Source: Roseimaritima ulvae
GTDB lineage: Bacteria > Planctomycetota > Planctomycetia > Pirellulales > Pirellulaceae
Length of the DNA stretch: 64,000 nucleotides
Direction: 5' to 3'
Assembly: GCF_008065135.1 (NCBI RefSeq)
Contig: NZ_CP042914.1
Location: forward strand, 5,747,404 to 5,811,403
In this document: positions 1 through 8,586 of the stretch, piece after piece
How the letters are laid out: each line of letters begins with the position of its first letter
Numbering within the stretch: position 1 is the first letter of the stretch
Notes under the pieces: generated by a model
What the model saw: the letters and a program-made list of their open reading frames with translations, nothing else
Told to the model about the DNA's origin: nothing
Database searches by the model: none
Translations under genes and position numbers: made by a program

Positions 1-179
1 AGCCAGAAGAATACGCGGCGGTCGCCGAGGCGTACTTGCCGCAACTGCCCGCCGAGCGATACCCGCACCTACATGGCATGACGCGTCAAATCATCGACGG
101 CGAACACGACGGGCTGCACGAGTTAACGTTCGGGCTCGACCTGATTCTCGAAGGTCTCGAACGCCTGCGTGTGGGATGA
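1..179 (+). CDS. TetR-family regulator, C-terminal fragment
   Basis: Open from the left edge (first full codon at position 3) to a TGA at 177-179, giving 58 residues. The fragment reads as a helical C-terminal ligand-binding or dimerisation segment and ends GLDLILEGLERLRVG. An ending with the pattern FGLDxxLxGLE is typical of the TetR_C_1 class. The DNA-binding helix-turn-helix lies outside the window, so the assignment rests on the tail alone. It converges with the pseudouridine synthase gene, whose stop is 33 bp away on the other strand. Confidence 0.55.
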   Translation, partial: PEEYAAVAEAYLPQLPAERYPHLHGMTRQIIDGEHDGLHELTFGLDLILEGLERLRVG

Positions 180-211
180 TTGCGAGGGTCCACCGAGCGA
201 CATGGCGCGAC

Positions 212-1138
212 TTAGCGTTTCCGGCTGCCGGCTAAGAATTTTTCCATGGCGGGCGGCAGCGGGGATTCAAACTGCACGGGTTCGCCGGTGGCGGGATGCA
301 CAAAACCCAGGGAGCGGGCGTGCAGGGCGATCCGTTTGCGAGTCCACCGCGGATGTTGGGCTTGTTCGGTGCGGTACCGGGGATCTCCCAACACCGGATG
401 CCCGGCGTTGGCAAAATGCACGCGAATCTGATTACGTTTGCCGGTCTCCAGCGTGGCTTCGACCAGCGTGGTGTCGGTCGAACGTTGCAGCACGCGATAG
501 TGCGTGATCGCGGCTTCGGTCTTCGCCGACGGGGCCGCGACATAACGATCCAAGTTCTTGCCGGTTGCCAGATGCGCATCAAATGTGCCTTCATCCGCTT
601 TCACCACTCCGGCCACGATCGCCGCGTACACGCGCGACGGCTTGCGTTGTTTAAATTGTTCGATCAAACGATCGGCAACCGGTTGATGTTTTCCAAATAC
701 CAACAGCCCGCTGACGTCCCGATCGAGTCGATGGACAAGGCAGGCCACGCGATTGCGGCGGGAGTGGCTGATATAGACCGAGACGCGTTCGACCAACGTG
801 TTGGCTTCGTTGCGATCGGTGGGAATGGTCAGCGTTCCGGCCGCTTTATCGACCACGATCAGATGGTCATCTTCAAACACAACCTGGAACGTGCGATCAC
901 TCCACTGCTTCTTCTTTTCTCGATATCGCTGATCGGGATCATAGTTCAAAGCAACCACATCGCCGATGTTTACCGCGGTAGCCAGCTGTTCGCAGCGACG
1001 TCCATTGACCGACACACAACCGTGCTCGAACATGCCGCGGACTTGGCTGCGGGAGGCTTCGCAAAGGTTGCGAATGACTAGGTCGATGCGTCCGGCCTGT
1101 TCTTCGGTGACGGTGGTCGTGAGCGTTGTACGTGCCAT
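212..1138 (-). CDS. RluA-family RNA pseudouridine synthase
   Basis: Predicted to isomerise uridine to pseudouridine in rRNA or tRNA in the cytoplasm. Residues 15-60 form an S4-like RNA-binding domain. The catalytic domain carries HRLDRDVSG at about 136-144, with D139 as the expected catalytic aspartate (family pattern HRLDxxTSG), and ends with the usual GHPVLGDPRY motif. The reading frame is open further upstream, but the ATG at 1138 gives a normal family start (MARTTLTTTV) and a usual length of 308 aa. It follows mutY by 38 bp on the same strand, so co-transcription is likely. The specific target (RluA, RluC or RluD type) cannot be decided from the sequence alone. Confidence 0.85.
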   Translation of the reverse strand: MARTTLTTTVTEEQAGRIDLVIRNLCEASRSQVRGMFEHGCVSVNGRRCEQLATAVNIGDVVALNYDPDQRYREKKKQWSDRTFQVVFEDDHLIVVDKAAGTLTIPTDRNEANTLVERVSVYISHSRRNRVACLVHRLDRDVSGLLVFGKHQPVADRLIEQFKQRKPSRVYAAIVAGVVKADEGTFDAHLATGKNLDRYVAAPSAKTEAAITHYRVLQRSTDTTLVEATLETGKRNQIRVHFANAGHPVLGDPRYRTEQAQHPRWTRKRIALHARSLGFVHPATGEPVQFESPLPPAMEKFLAGSRKR

Positions 1139-1176
1139 GCTTTGGGGGAGAACCAGTGCGAGTGAAAGGAAGCCGT

Positions 1177-2334
1177 TCAGGGTGTGAGACGGTCGAGGTA
1201 CTGAGCCAGTTTTCGGCCGGTAACGCTGAGCGGGAGCTGCTTTAGTTGATCGGTCGACAGCCATTTCCGATCGTCCGACGGCTCGGCGGCGTTGCTGTTG
1301 TGTTCGGTGTCGGCGTGGAAGGCTTGCAGGGTGATGCGATACTTGGTCACCCCATGACGAATCGTCTTGGCGGGTTCCCCCACGGTAACCTGAACGTCAA
1401 AGGTTTGTTGCGTCTGCTGAGCGGCGGCGTGCACGGAATCCGCATGCGGCGGTCCAAAGCGAGGAAAATCCCACAGCCCGGCCCATCGCTGGCCGTCCGG
1501 CACACGATGCACCAAATACCGATCCGATTGCCGGCAGCGTACCAACAGCGCGAACTCGGTGCGTTGTTCGTATTGGATTTTTTTTACTTTGCCCGGAATC
1601 GTGGTTTCCAATCCCTGCTGATGCGCCGCACATCCGGTTCGTAGCGGGCACTCCGCGCACTGGGGGTCTTTGGGCGTACACAACAGAGCCCCCAGTTCCA
1701 TGGCGGCTTGATTAAAGCTGCCACAATCGCGACGGGGCAAAATCTGTTCGGCGAAATCCCATAGCAGGGCATTGGCCGCGCGTTCACTGGGATGGGTGGT
1801 GGAAGCGATCAAGCGGCTGTACAGGCGCTGCGTATTGGCTTCCACGATCGGCAGCCGCTGACCGTCGGCGATCGACAGAATCGCTCCGGCGGTGTAGCGT
1901 CCGATCCCGGGCAGGTTCAACACCGCGGCATAATCGCGGGGGAACACGCCGTCGTGTTGTTCCACCACCACCTTGGCGGCGGCGTGCAACTGACGGGCGC
2001 GGCGGTAGTAGCCTAGCCCTTCCCACAATTGCATCACGCTGGCTTCGTCCGCGGCGGCCAGATCGGCCACGGTGGGAAAGCGTTTTAGAAAGCGTTCGAA
2101 ATACGGAATCACCGTGACCACTTGGGTCTGCTGCAGCATGATCTCGCTGAGCCACACGCGGTAGCGATCCTGAGTTCCGCGCCAGGGCAATTGCCGGGCG
2201 TTCGTACTGAACCACGCCAACAATCGGCGCCGCAGATCACTCCGCCAACGCGTATCCCGCCATCGTGGATCGTGCGGAACGCCGTCCGACGCGGCGGCCG
2301 GCGATGCCGCCGAGCGTCGCTTAGTTGTCTTCAC
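1177..2334 (-). CDS. mutY: A/G-specific adenine DNA glycosylase MutY
   Basis: Removes adenine mispaired with 8-oxoguanine or guanine in base-excision repair. Residues 30-240 are the HhH-GPD glycosylase core: catalytic Glu at E64 (WLSEIMLQQTQV), helix-hairpin-helix LPGIGRYTAGAI at 141-152, and a 4Fe-4S cluster at C219, C226, C229 and C235. The remainder is a Nudix-like C-terminal domain used to recognise 8-oxoG. The position equivalent to E. coli Asp138 is Glu here (E165, in IVEANTQR). The frame is open upstream, but that part overlaps the PDZ gene. The GTG at 2334 overlaps the PDZ stop by 14 bp and gives 385 aa, a normal length. Translational coupling to the PDZ gene is likely. Confidence 0.9.
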   Translation of the reverse strand: MKTTKRRSAASPAAASDGVPHDPRWRDTRWRSDLRRRLLAWFSTNARQLPWRGTQDRYRVWLSEIMLQQTQVVTVIPYFERFLKRFPTVADLAAADEASVMQLWEGLGYYRRARQLHAAAKVVVEQHDGVFPRDYAAVLNLPGIGRYTAGAILSIADGQRLPIVEANTQRLYSRLIASTTHPSERAANALLWDFAEQILPRRDCGSFNQAAMELGALLCTPKDPQCAECPLRTGCAAHQQGLETTIPGKVKKIQYEQRTEFALLVRCRQSDRYLVHRVPDGQRWAGLWDFPRFGPPHADSVHAAAQQTQQTFDVQVTVGEPAKTIRHGVTKYRITLQAFHADTEHNSNAAEPSDDRKWLSTDQLKQLPLSVTGRKLAQYLDRLTP

Positions 2335-3475
2335 TTTGCATCGTCCCCAATTTGGCGACGAGCTGGATGGCTTGGCCGCCGCGATCAACCGTAATCGGGA
2401 TCTCTTCACCGGGTGCGTATTCACCGATGGCGGCTTGCAGATCCGCAAACCGGCCGATTGGTTTTTGGCCCACCTTGGTGACCGTATCACCGGTCCGCAT
2501 GCCGGCTTGCTGAGCCGCACCGCCTTCGATGACCAGCGTGACCTGACAGCGAGGCGCAAAGGGATCACAGCGGACGCCCAGGAAGCCACCGCGTTTGTAG
2601 ACGATTTGCACGCCGGGAAGTTGACTGCGAATCGATCTAAAACCTTCCGGGGTGATTTGTGTACCGTTCAAAATCAGTTTCTGGCGGATTGGCAGTTTCT
2701 TCAGCAACTCGATCGCCTGATCATCGACCGGGGTATAGCGGATCTCCAGCTGGTCGATGCGTTTTAATTCGGTCAGCGGGGCCAGATCGTCGGACTTCAC
2801 ATTGGTGTTGGTGATGACGATATTTTTCAGGTCCGGCATTTTGGTGACCCGCTGCAGCAGATCGCGGTCGATGGCGGGGCCTTCGACAGCGATGTACTGC
2901 ACGCCATGCAGCCAAGCCAGCCAGTCGAGCGTTTCCAGTTCGCCCTCCCAGGTATCCGGAATGTGCACGACTTCTTCGTTGATGGAGGAGGCTTCCATGA
3001 CCACATTGCTGAGTCCCACGGCGATGCCGTCGCCGGCCAGCTGTTCACGAGCCATGGCTTGTCGCCGCAACGAGATCGCCCGCATTGCCGCCTGAGCTCG
3101 CGAGGCGGAAGTGCCGCTGCCCTTTTCGGCTAACTGCACGATGGCGTTCCAACCCTGCGGCGGGTCGAGCGGTTTTTCGGCCAAGGCCACGCGTTGCAGC
3201 AGCTGCATGGCCCGCTCGGTCATCTCCAGGTCTCCCTGCTGAACCGCCGCGGCCAGCGCCGGCACGGCCCGAGCTCCGATTCGGGCCAATTCCAAGGAAG
3301 CGATTTCTCGCTGCACGTATTGATTACTGGCCAGTTTTTCGATCAGTTCTTGCAGGCGAGCATCGTCGGCGGCCTGCGTCGCGGCCGGCGTCGAATCGGC
3401 CGGTTCGTCACTGCGGGCTGCAAGGGGCCAGAGCAGGCACAGCACCACCGCCATCAAGAAGGTTGAAGCGTTCAC
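2321..3475 (-). CDS. Secreted or periplasmic PDZ-domain protein with LRR-like repeats
   Basis: The N-terminus has a hydrophobic signal segment (FLMAVVLCLLWPLAARS). It is followed by a helical region, then leucine-rich repeat-like strands (DLKNIVITNTNVKSDDLAPL and following) and a C-terminal PDZ domain of about 85 residues (GGFLGVRC...GGAAQQAGMRTGDTVTKVG). PDZ domains bind peptide C-termini. No protease domain is present, so a scaffold or sensing role in the envelope is inferred. I chose the GTG at 3475 because it places the signal peptide at the N-terminus. An ATG at 3547 would add 24 residues ahead of it. Its 3' end overlaps the mutY start. Confidence 0.7.
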   Translation of the reverse strand: MNASTFLMAVVLCLLWPLAARSDEPADSTPAATQAADDARLQELIEKLASNQYVQREIASLELARIGARAVPALAAAVQQGDLEMTERAMQLLQRVALAEKPLDPPQGWNAIVQLAEKGSGTSASRAQAAMRAISLRRQAMAREQLAGDGIAVGLSNVVMEASSINEEVVHIPDTWEGELETLDWLAWLHGVQYIAVEGPAIDRDLLQRVTKMPDLKNIVITNTNVKSDDLAPLTELKRIDQLEIRYTPVDDQAIELLKKLPIRQKLILNGTQITPEGFRSIRSQLPGVQIVYKRGGFLGVRCDPFAPRCQVTLVIEGGAAQQAGMRTGDTVTKVGQKPIGRFADLQAAIGEYAPGEEIPITVDRGGQAIQLVAKLGTMQSEDN

Positions 3476-3596
3476 AATCCGTTCGACTCGCAGCGAGGAA
3501 AAACGCCTATCGGCTAGGCCTGAAGCCCACCAGTCTAGCAGATCCATGCAAATTGGTAGAGGCAGGCAGAACCGCCGCCAAGGCCGTCGCCAGAGC

Positions 3597-3709
3597 CGTA
3601 GCTACCGTCGCCAGACGGTGGGGCCGTAGCTACCGTCGCCAGACGGTGGGGGACGGTGGGGGACGCGAGCGAATACCGGTCCCCCCACGCTCTGGCGAGC
3701 GTAGCTACG
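3597..3709. repeat. Cluster of three 25-bp family A hairpin elements
   Basis: Copies lie at 3597-3621 and 3625-3649 (forward, GTAGCTACCGTC type) and 3685-3709 (reverse, ACGCTC type). Each is a stem-loop with a GCCA loop. The cluster lies between the end of the oxidoreductase gene and the start of the PDZ gene. Short GC-rich palindromic runs (CGATACGCGGCGAT) continue to about 3757. Confidence 0.9.
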
Positions 3710-3765
3710 GGCGATCGATACGCCGCGATTGTTACGCGGCGCTCGATACGCGGCGATTTAATTCC

Positions 3766-5082
3766 CTAGGCGACGGGGAATTTATGAACGCCGGGCAGGG
3801 GCACTTTGACTTCCGGTGCCGGGGCGTCGAAGTCGTAGCTTTGCGGACGCAGATCCTGCGGGCTGTTGACGGCCTGTTCCCAGGTGATCTCTTGGCCGCT
3901 GTAGCAGACTTCACGGCCCAGGATGGCCATCAGCGTGCTTTGGCACATGTACTTGCCGTTGTTGATCCGCTCGCGTTTGCCTTGGACCGCTTCGAACAGC
4001 TCATTGTGTTCTTGCTGGTACATAGAAATTTTCTTGCCGTCGAACTTCCAGGGGTTCTCACCTTCGATCTTATGCTGCAGCACGGTGGCTTTGCCTTCGG
4101 TGCCGTAGATAAAGTCGTCGGTCTGATTCATACAGCCGCGGATCTGGCGGGTGTAAGCGTGGGTGCGAGTTCCATCGGCCCACTCGTAAACGACGGCGAA
4201 GTGGTCGTAGATATCGCCCTGAGTCAGATCGCTGCGGCGGGCGCGACCACCCAGTCCATAAGCCTTGACCGGTGGTTCGTCGTGACGCAACCACATGGCC
4301 TTGTCGAGGCTATGGATGAACTGTTCGACGATGTGGTCACCGCTGAGCCAGTTGAAGTAGTACCAGTTGCGACACTGGTAGTGCATGTCCGATTCATCGG
4401 GACGACGCGGACGGATCCAGACCGGGCCGGCCAGGTAGTTGGCTTGGGTGCTGACCACGCGACCGATCTGTCCATCGAAGATACGATTCATGGTTTCCCG
4501 CACCCCGGCATCGTATCGCCAGCACAAACCGCTGACGATGTTCAAGCCCTTCTTGTCGGCTTCTTCGCAGGCTTTCATCACGCGGCGAACGCCCGTCGCA
4601 TCGGTGGCGATCGGTTTTTCGCAGAACACGTGTTTGTTGGCCGCCACGGCGGCTTCCATGTGATCGGGCCGGTAGTGTGGCGGCGAAGCCAGCAGGACCA
4701 CATCGACGTTTTCGATCAGTTGCTTGTAGGCGTCGAAGCCGACGAAACAATTTTCGTCGCTCAAGGCCACCTGATCGGGGTTTTGAGCTTCCATCTGGTT
4801 GCGGCAGTCGGTGACCGACTCGCCGAACAAGTCGGCCAGTGCGACCAAGCGAACCTTGGAGTCGGCGCCCATGGCATTGATCGCCGCCCCGCGTCCGCGA
4901 CCACCGCAGCCGACCAAGCCGACGCGGATTTCGTCCGAACCGGCCGCGTGGACCGTGGGTGCCGCCGCGGTCATGGTGGCGGCGACGCCCCCAATGGCTG
5001 CCGCGTCTTTGAGGAACGAACGGCGGGCTTGGAGTTTACCGGAAGGGCTGTCGGCACGATCCGACGAAGCTGCATCACGCAT
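3766..5082 (-). CDS. Tat-exported Gfo/Idh/MocA-family oxidoreductase
   Basis: NAD(P)-dependent sugar or inositol-type oxidoreductase, predicted to act outside the cytoplasm. Residues 20-47 are a twin-arginine signal (RRSFLKDAAA at 20-29). The Rossmann fold follows with GLVGCGGRGRG (55-65) and the family EKP motif at 155-157 (CEKPIATD), then the C-terminal alpha/beta domain. The 438-aa length is normal for planctomycete Tat-linked members. The frame extends 30 codons further upstream, but the ATG at 5082 gives the clean Tat signal. No operon partner is apparent and the substrate is unknown. Confidence 0.88.
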   Translation of the reverse strand: MRDAASSDRADSPSGKLQARRSFLKDAAAIGGVAATMTAAAPTVHAAGSDEIRVGLVGCGGRGRGAAINAMGADSKVRLVALADLFGESVTDCRNQMEAQNPDQVALSDENCFVGFDAYKQLIENVDVVLLASPPHYRPDHMEAAVAANKHVFCEKPIATDATGVRRVMKACEEADKKGLNIVSGLCWRYDAGVRETMNRIFDGQIGRVVSTQANYLAGPVWIRPRRPDESDMHYQCRNWYYFNWLSGDHIVEQFIHSLDKAMWLRHDEPPVKAYGLGGRARRSDLTQGDIYDHFAVVYEWADGTRTHAYTRQIRGCMNQTDDFIYGTEGKATVLQHKIEGENPWKFDGKKISMYQQEHNELFEAVQGKRERINNGKYMCQSTLMAILGREVCYSGQEITWEQAVNSPQDLRPQSYDFDAPAPEVKVPLPGVHKFPVA

Positions 5083-5192
5083 GATTGCTGTGGGGGGTTG
5101 TAAGGCGTTGTGAACGGTCCAAGGGTTGGTTAAGAGGGCAACCAGGTGGGAAGGGTCCGTTGTCCTCGGCATGCCGGCGCGATTCTCAATAG

Positions 5193-5221
5193 GTGACCCG
5201 CCGGTCTAACGACTATATGAT
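5193..5221 (+). promoter_or_regulatory. Probable sigma70-type promoter of the SprT-like gene
   Basis: GTGACC (5193-5198), a 17-bp spacer and TATGAT (5216-5221) match the bacterial -35/-10 pattern. The predicted start near 5228 leaves a leader of about 33 nt containing AAAGGAG at 5246-5252, just before the ATG at 5261. The gene to the left is divergent, so the position is sensible. Confidence 0.5.
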
Positions 5222-5260
5222 AACGCAACCCACCACGAATGGAATAAAGGAGCGGTACGA

Positions 5261-6043
5261 ATGACCGAATCGTTGCACTCAGATCTGGCTGACTACGTCG
5301 TTAGGAAATCAATCACCCGCAAAACGGTGCAGCAGAAGCAACATCAGATCTACAACGATTCACTCCGATTGAGTCGCGCGATGGCCAGCCCCAATTTCAC
5401 TCGCGTGGGCAAAGACGACCTGCAACGGATGGCCAAGATGTACGACGCCATGTTCTTTGATGGGATGCTGTTGCCGCTGGCCAAGAAAGAGGGGCTGACT
5501 TTCGGCTGGTCGGCACGGATGACCAAAAACGCGGGCAAGACCGTAACCCACTATCCGGCGGGGTATCGGCGTGGTGACCCCCGACGGTTCGAAATCATCC
5601 TCTCCTCCTCGTTGCTGTTTCAAACCTTCAGCGACATCAACCGCCCGGTGGAGGTGACCGGGATCATGTGCAAGAACCGCCTGCAAGCGATGCAGCGGGT
5701 GCTGGAACACGAACTGGTACACCTGATTGAGATGCTGGTCTGGGACGACAGTTCGTGCTCCAAATCCCCCTTCCAAAAAATCGCCAATCGCTTCTTCGGT
5801 CACACTCAACACCAACACGACTTGATCACGCAGCGAGAACGCGCGGCGCGGAAATTCAAAATCGGTGTGGGAACCCACGTCCGCTTCGACTATGAAGGCC
5901 AAGCTCTACGCGGCGTTGTCAACCGCATCACCCGCCGTGCGACCGTCCTGGTTCCCGATGCCGGCGGAGCGATGTTCAACGATGGCAAACGGTATCGCAA
6001 GTACTACGTCCCGCTGGAACACCTCCGCCGCCACACCTCGTAA
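5261..6043 (+). CDS. SprT-like zinc metalloprotein
   Basis: Contains the metal-binding HExxH motif as HELVH at residues 150-154, in the setting (LQAMQRVLEHELVHLIEML) typical of SprT/Spartan-like domains, with a further His-rich stretch (FFGHTQHQHD) after it. The N-terminal 60 residues are helical and basic. The last 60 residues form a small beta domain (KIGVGTHVRFDYEGQ onward). SprT-like proteins are zinc peptidases, some acting on DNA-protein crosslinks. A peptidase role here is inferred, not shown. The ATG has a good AAAGGAG ribosome site eight bases upstream. Confidence 0.72.
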   Translation: MTESLHSDLADYVVRKSITRKTVQQKQHQIYNDSLRLSRAMASPNFTRVGKDDLQRMAKMYDAMFFDGMLLPLAKKEGLTFGWSARMTKNAGKTVTHYPAGYRRGDPRRFEIILSSSLLFQTFSDINRPVEVTGIMCKNRLQAMQRVLEHELVHLIEMLVWDDSSCSKSPFQKIANRFFGHTQHQHDLITQRERAARKFKIGVGTHVRFDYEGQALRGVVNRITRRATVLVPDAGGAMFNDGKRYRKYYVPLEHLRRHTS

Positions 6044-6073
6044 AGCAGCTGCCGGTCAGGAAATTACAAATCT

Positions 6074-6230
6074 GCTGACTCTACCGGAATCTATGTACGC
6101 GTCCGGTAACGATAGGTCAGGCTTCGCACAACCGAGCAATCGTTTACCCCCTAGCCGCAGGCGTCGGCGAGGGCAAGCGAAGACGTTAGCGGCTTTGTAC
6201 GGTCCCTACATAGATTCCGTTGGAGTTAGC
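6074..6230. repeat. MITE-like element, short copy
   Basis: The left end (GCTGACTCTACCGGAATC at 6074) and right end (6207-6230) are inverted repeats of about 23 bp with three mismatches. Positions 6074 to about 6182 reappear almost identically in inverted orientation at 42932-43037, so this is a dispersed mobile-type element with no coding capacity. It ends directly against a 7-bp tandem array, as does the other copy. Confidence 0.75.
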
Positions 6231-6424
6231 AAATCTGAAATCTGAAATCTGAAATCTGAAATCTGAAATCTGAAATCTCAAATCTCAAATCTCAAATCTC
6301 AAATCTCAAATCTCAAATCTCAAATCTCAAATCTCAAATCTCAAATCTCAAATCTCAAATCTCAAATCTCAAATCTCAAATCTCAAATCTCAAATCTCAA
6401 ATCTCAAATCTCAAATCTCAAAAA
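6231..6424. repeat. Heptamer tandem array (AAATCTC/AAATCTG)n
   Basis: About 27 units of a 7-bp repeat. The first six or so units are AAATCTG and the rest AAATCTC, with no other variation visible. It abuts the MITE-like element. The whole 6044-6533 interval holds only this array, the element, and GC-rich palindromes (6420-6533). No gene is seen in it. Confidence 0.95.
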
Positions 6425-6505
6425 CACACGCTCCGCAGGCTCCCCCTGCCGGCAACAAGACCAGGAGGCGGAGCCTCCAATGCAGCGCGTCCCTAGGCGG
6501 AGCCT

Positions 6506-6533
6506 GGGGACGAGATGCGTACATCTCGTCCCC
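6506..6533 (-). terminator. Perfect 12-bp stem-loop directly after the esterase stop codon
   Basis: GGGGACGAGATG at 6506-6517 pairs perfectly with 6522-6533 around a CGTA loop. It touches the TGA stop of the esterase gene (6534-6536). There is no T-run on the minus strand after the stem, so it is a 3'-end hairpin rather than a classical intrinsic terminator. Related AGGCGGAGCCT palindromes lie just beyond it at 6464-6505. Confidence 0.5.
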
Positions 6534-8540
6534 TCACTCCCACTGCTCGTTAAAGAACCCGGCCGCTTTCACCTCGCCCGGCAACAGCGCGTTGGCGCCT
6601 TGAGCAACATCCAGGACCGCCCAATCGGGCAGCATGGGAATCTGCCGCGAGTTGCTGACGTTGGAAAAATCGCGGAACGTGTGGCCGCTGTTTAGCACCA
6701 CGTATCGTTCGGGATTGAGCGGATTGGGGAACACCATCACGGCCGCGTGCCGACTGGCATCATAGGTTTGCCCGTTCACCTCCAAACGATCGCGATCCCA
6801 CTTCAGCGGTAACCGATTGAGCATCCCCGCCAACACGCGATTGGCACGTGGATCGCCAAACAGGATCAGATTGCTGTCACGAATCGTGGCTTCGCTTAAA
6901 TTGCGATCCAGCACCTCGCGGACTTCTCCACGCATCACCCGTTTCCAACGCTCAACGGCGTACTCGTATTCCGCGGTCGCCCAGCGTTCCACCTGACCAT
7001 GCCAACAGGGCCGGCTGGGGCGAACAAAGACAAACCGTTGCGTTAGAGCGTCATCGATGGGGCCTTGCAAGCCGGGGCGTTTCCGCAAGCTGCGGTCCGG
7101 ATTGCCGGCCACCGCCCAGCCCTCGGAAACGCGAATCAGGTCGCAGTGATAGGACTGATCGGCGACCGCATCGGGAGCCGCCACACCTTCTCCGTTGATG
7201 CGGATCGTGATCGCGTCGCGTTCGGCGGGCAGCGCGCCGGCGGGCAGATCGATCGCCAGATGGGTGACGCCCTCCGTCTGCAGTTGGATCACTCCGCCCT
7301 CGACCTTGCCTTGCACGCGAGCGGCCTGCCAGTGTTGCTGCATGCCTTCGATGGTCAGCCAATGGCACCGCGGGTACCGCAACGTATAGGTGGTGAAGTC
7401 CACCGTCGGCACTTTGGCCGGTTCCTGTTCCGCCCAAGCCTGTAATTGCTGGTCCATCTGTTGAGCGGACGCCGGGTCGATTTTGTGGCCCATCCCGGCG
7501 CCGATCACATACGGCCACTGGATGCCGTGCTGCTGACTGGCGTCCCACATGACGTCGGCGGCCAGTTTCTGCTTGTCGACTTCGCCGCTGTACGCGATCA
7601 CTTGGGTATTACTTAGATTCCCTGCCCAAGGTGGACAGTCGTACCAGTTCAGCAATTGTTTTTGGAAGTCCGTCATCTGGAAGGCGGGCTTTTTGTCCCA
7701 GCCCTGGTACTGCACCGTATCGGCAAATCCAGCGCCGGGGTTGGCGGCGAACCAAAAGCTGGGATGGTGTACGGCCAGGTGCCAGCATCCGGCTCCGCCC
7801 ATCGAAAATCCGCGAATGCTGATCCGCTGGGGATCGATCGCAAACTGCTGGGCGACGTGCGCGATCGCTTCATACACGTCGCGTTCGCCGGCAAACTTAA
7901 ACGCGTTGCAGTGGCGTCCGAAGGGATGCAAGACAAACGTATCGGGCGGCGTGATCGGTCCTGTCGACTTTAAACGCGTACGCAAGAACTGTAATTCGGT
8001 ATGGCTATCGCCGCGGCCGTGCAGCCATACGTCCAGGCGCCGTGGCTTGCCATCGTCGGAGCTCCAGCCAGCCGGGATGACCAATCCATATGGTTGCACC
8101 GAGTCGTCGATATCGGAAACGAACCCGCCCGCCACCGCTTGCGGTTTGTCCAGCACCTCGCCGGCCAGCTGCAACAGTTTGATGCCGCGATCGCCGGCGA
8201 GTAAAAGTTCCAGCCGAGAGCGAGCCCGATCCAACAGGTCCGTGGCGGTGGCGATGTCTTTGCTGCTGTAGAACAGATTCTGCTGCAACGCCAATTCGAC
8301 CGCTCGCAGCAGGACCTCGACGTCGGCGGTTTCGCTGGCTGTGAGGTTCTGTTGTTGGTAGGTTTGTCGCAGGGCGTCGATCCGTTGCTGCAGCGTCGCC
8401 GCGACATCTGCCGGCGGTGCTTGGCCGGCGGCGGGCAGTGGTTGGTAGGTGGCGTGTCGGGCGTCTTGGGCCGGCAGCATCGCCGCTCCCAAGCACAGCA
8501 CGCTCCAGATAATAAGCAGCGATCGTCGCACAGCTGACAT
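6534..8540 (-). CDS. Secreted alpha/beta-hydrolase (esterase or prolyl-oligopeptidase type)
   Basis: 668 aa with an N-terminal signal peptide (about 1-25, ending near AMLPAQDA). A helical region (40-135) is followed by an alpha/beta-hydrolase domain with an oxyanion-type HGRG (174-177) and the nucleophile elbow GFSMGG (S246). The C-terminal 300 residues form a beta-rich region with no family I can name. Such hydrolases in planctomycetes are usually linked to degradation of polysaccharide esters or peptides; the substrate here is unknown. The gene stands alone, divergent from the Nudix gene. A start at the ATG at 8540 gives a clean signal peptide. Confidence 0.8.
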   Translation of the reverse strand: MSAVRRSLLIIWSVLCLGAAMLPAQDARHATYQPLPAAGQAPPADVAATLQQRIDALRQTYQQQNLTASETADVEVLLRAVELALQQNLFYSSKDIATATDLLDRARSRLELLLAGDRGIKLLQLAGEVLDKPQAVAGGFVSDIDDSVQPYGLVIPAGWSSDDGKPRRLDVWLHGRGDSHTELQFLRTRLKSTGPITPPDTFVLHPFGRHCNAFKFAGERDVYEAIAHVAQQFAIDPQRISIRGFSMGGAGCWHLAVHHPSFWFAANPGAGFADTVQYQGWDKKPAFQMTDFQKQLLNWYDCPPWAGNLSNTQVIAYSGEVDKQKLAADVMWDASQQHGIQWPYVIGAGMGHKIDPASAQQMDQQLQAWAEQEPAKVPTVDFTTYTLRYPRCHWLTIEGMQQHWQAARVQGKVEGGVIQLQTEGVTHLAIDLPAGALPAERDAITIRINGEGVAAPDAVADQSYHCDLIRVSEGWAVAGNPDRSLRKRPGLQGPIDDALTQRFVFVRPSRPCWHGQVERWATAEYEYAVERWKRVMRGEVREVLDRNLSEATIRDSNLILFGDPRANRVLAGMLNRLPLKWDRDRLEVNGQTYDASRHAAVMVFPNPLNPERYVVLNSGHTFRDFSNVSNSRQIPMLPDWAVLDVAQGANALLPGEVKAAGFFNEQWE

Positions 8541-8586
8541 CGTTTTTCACCGGACGGGTTGTTGATTTTCACGGGAGGATTTTAAG

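Noticed and set aside
3085-5103. 672-codon open frame on the plus strand
   Set aside because: Antisense to the PDZ and Gfo/Idh genes in a GC-rich region; no recognisable domain and low-complexity, Arg-rich translation.
6231-6424. Possible CRISPR array
   Set aside because: Units are 7 bp with no spacers, and no cas genes are present in the window.
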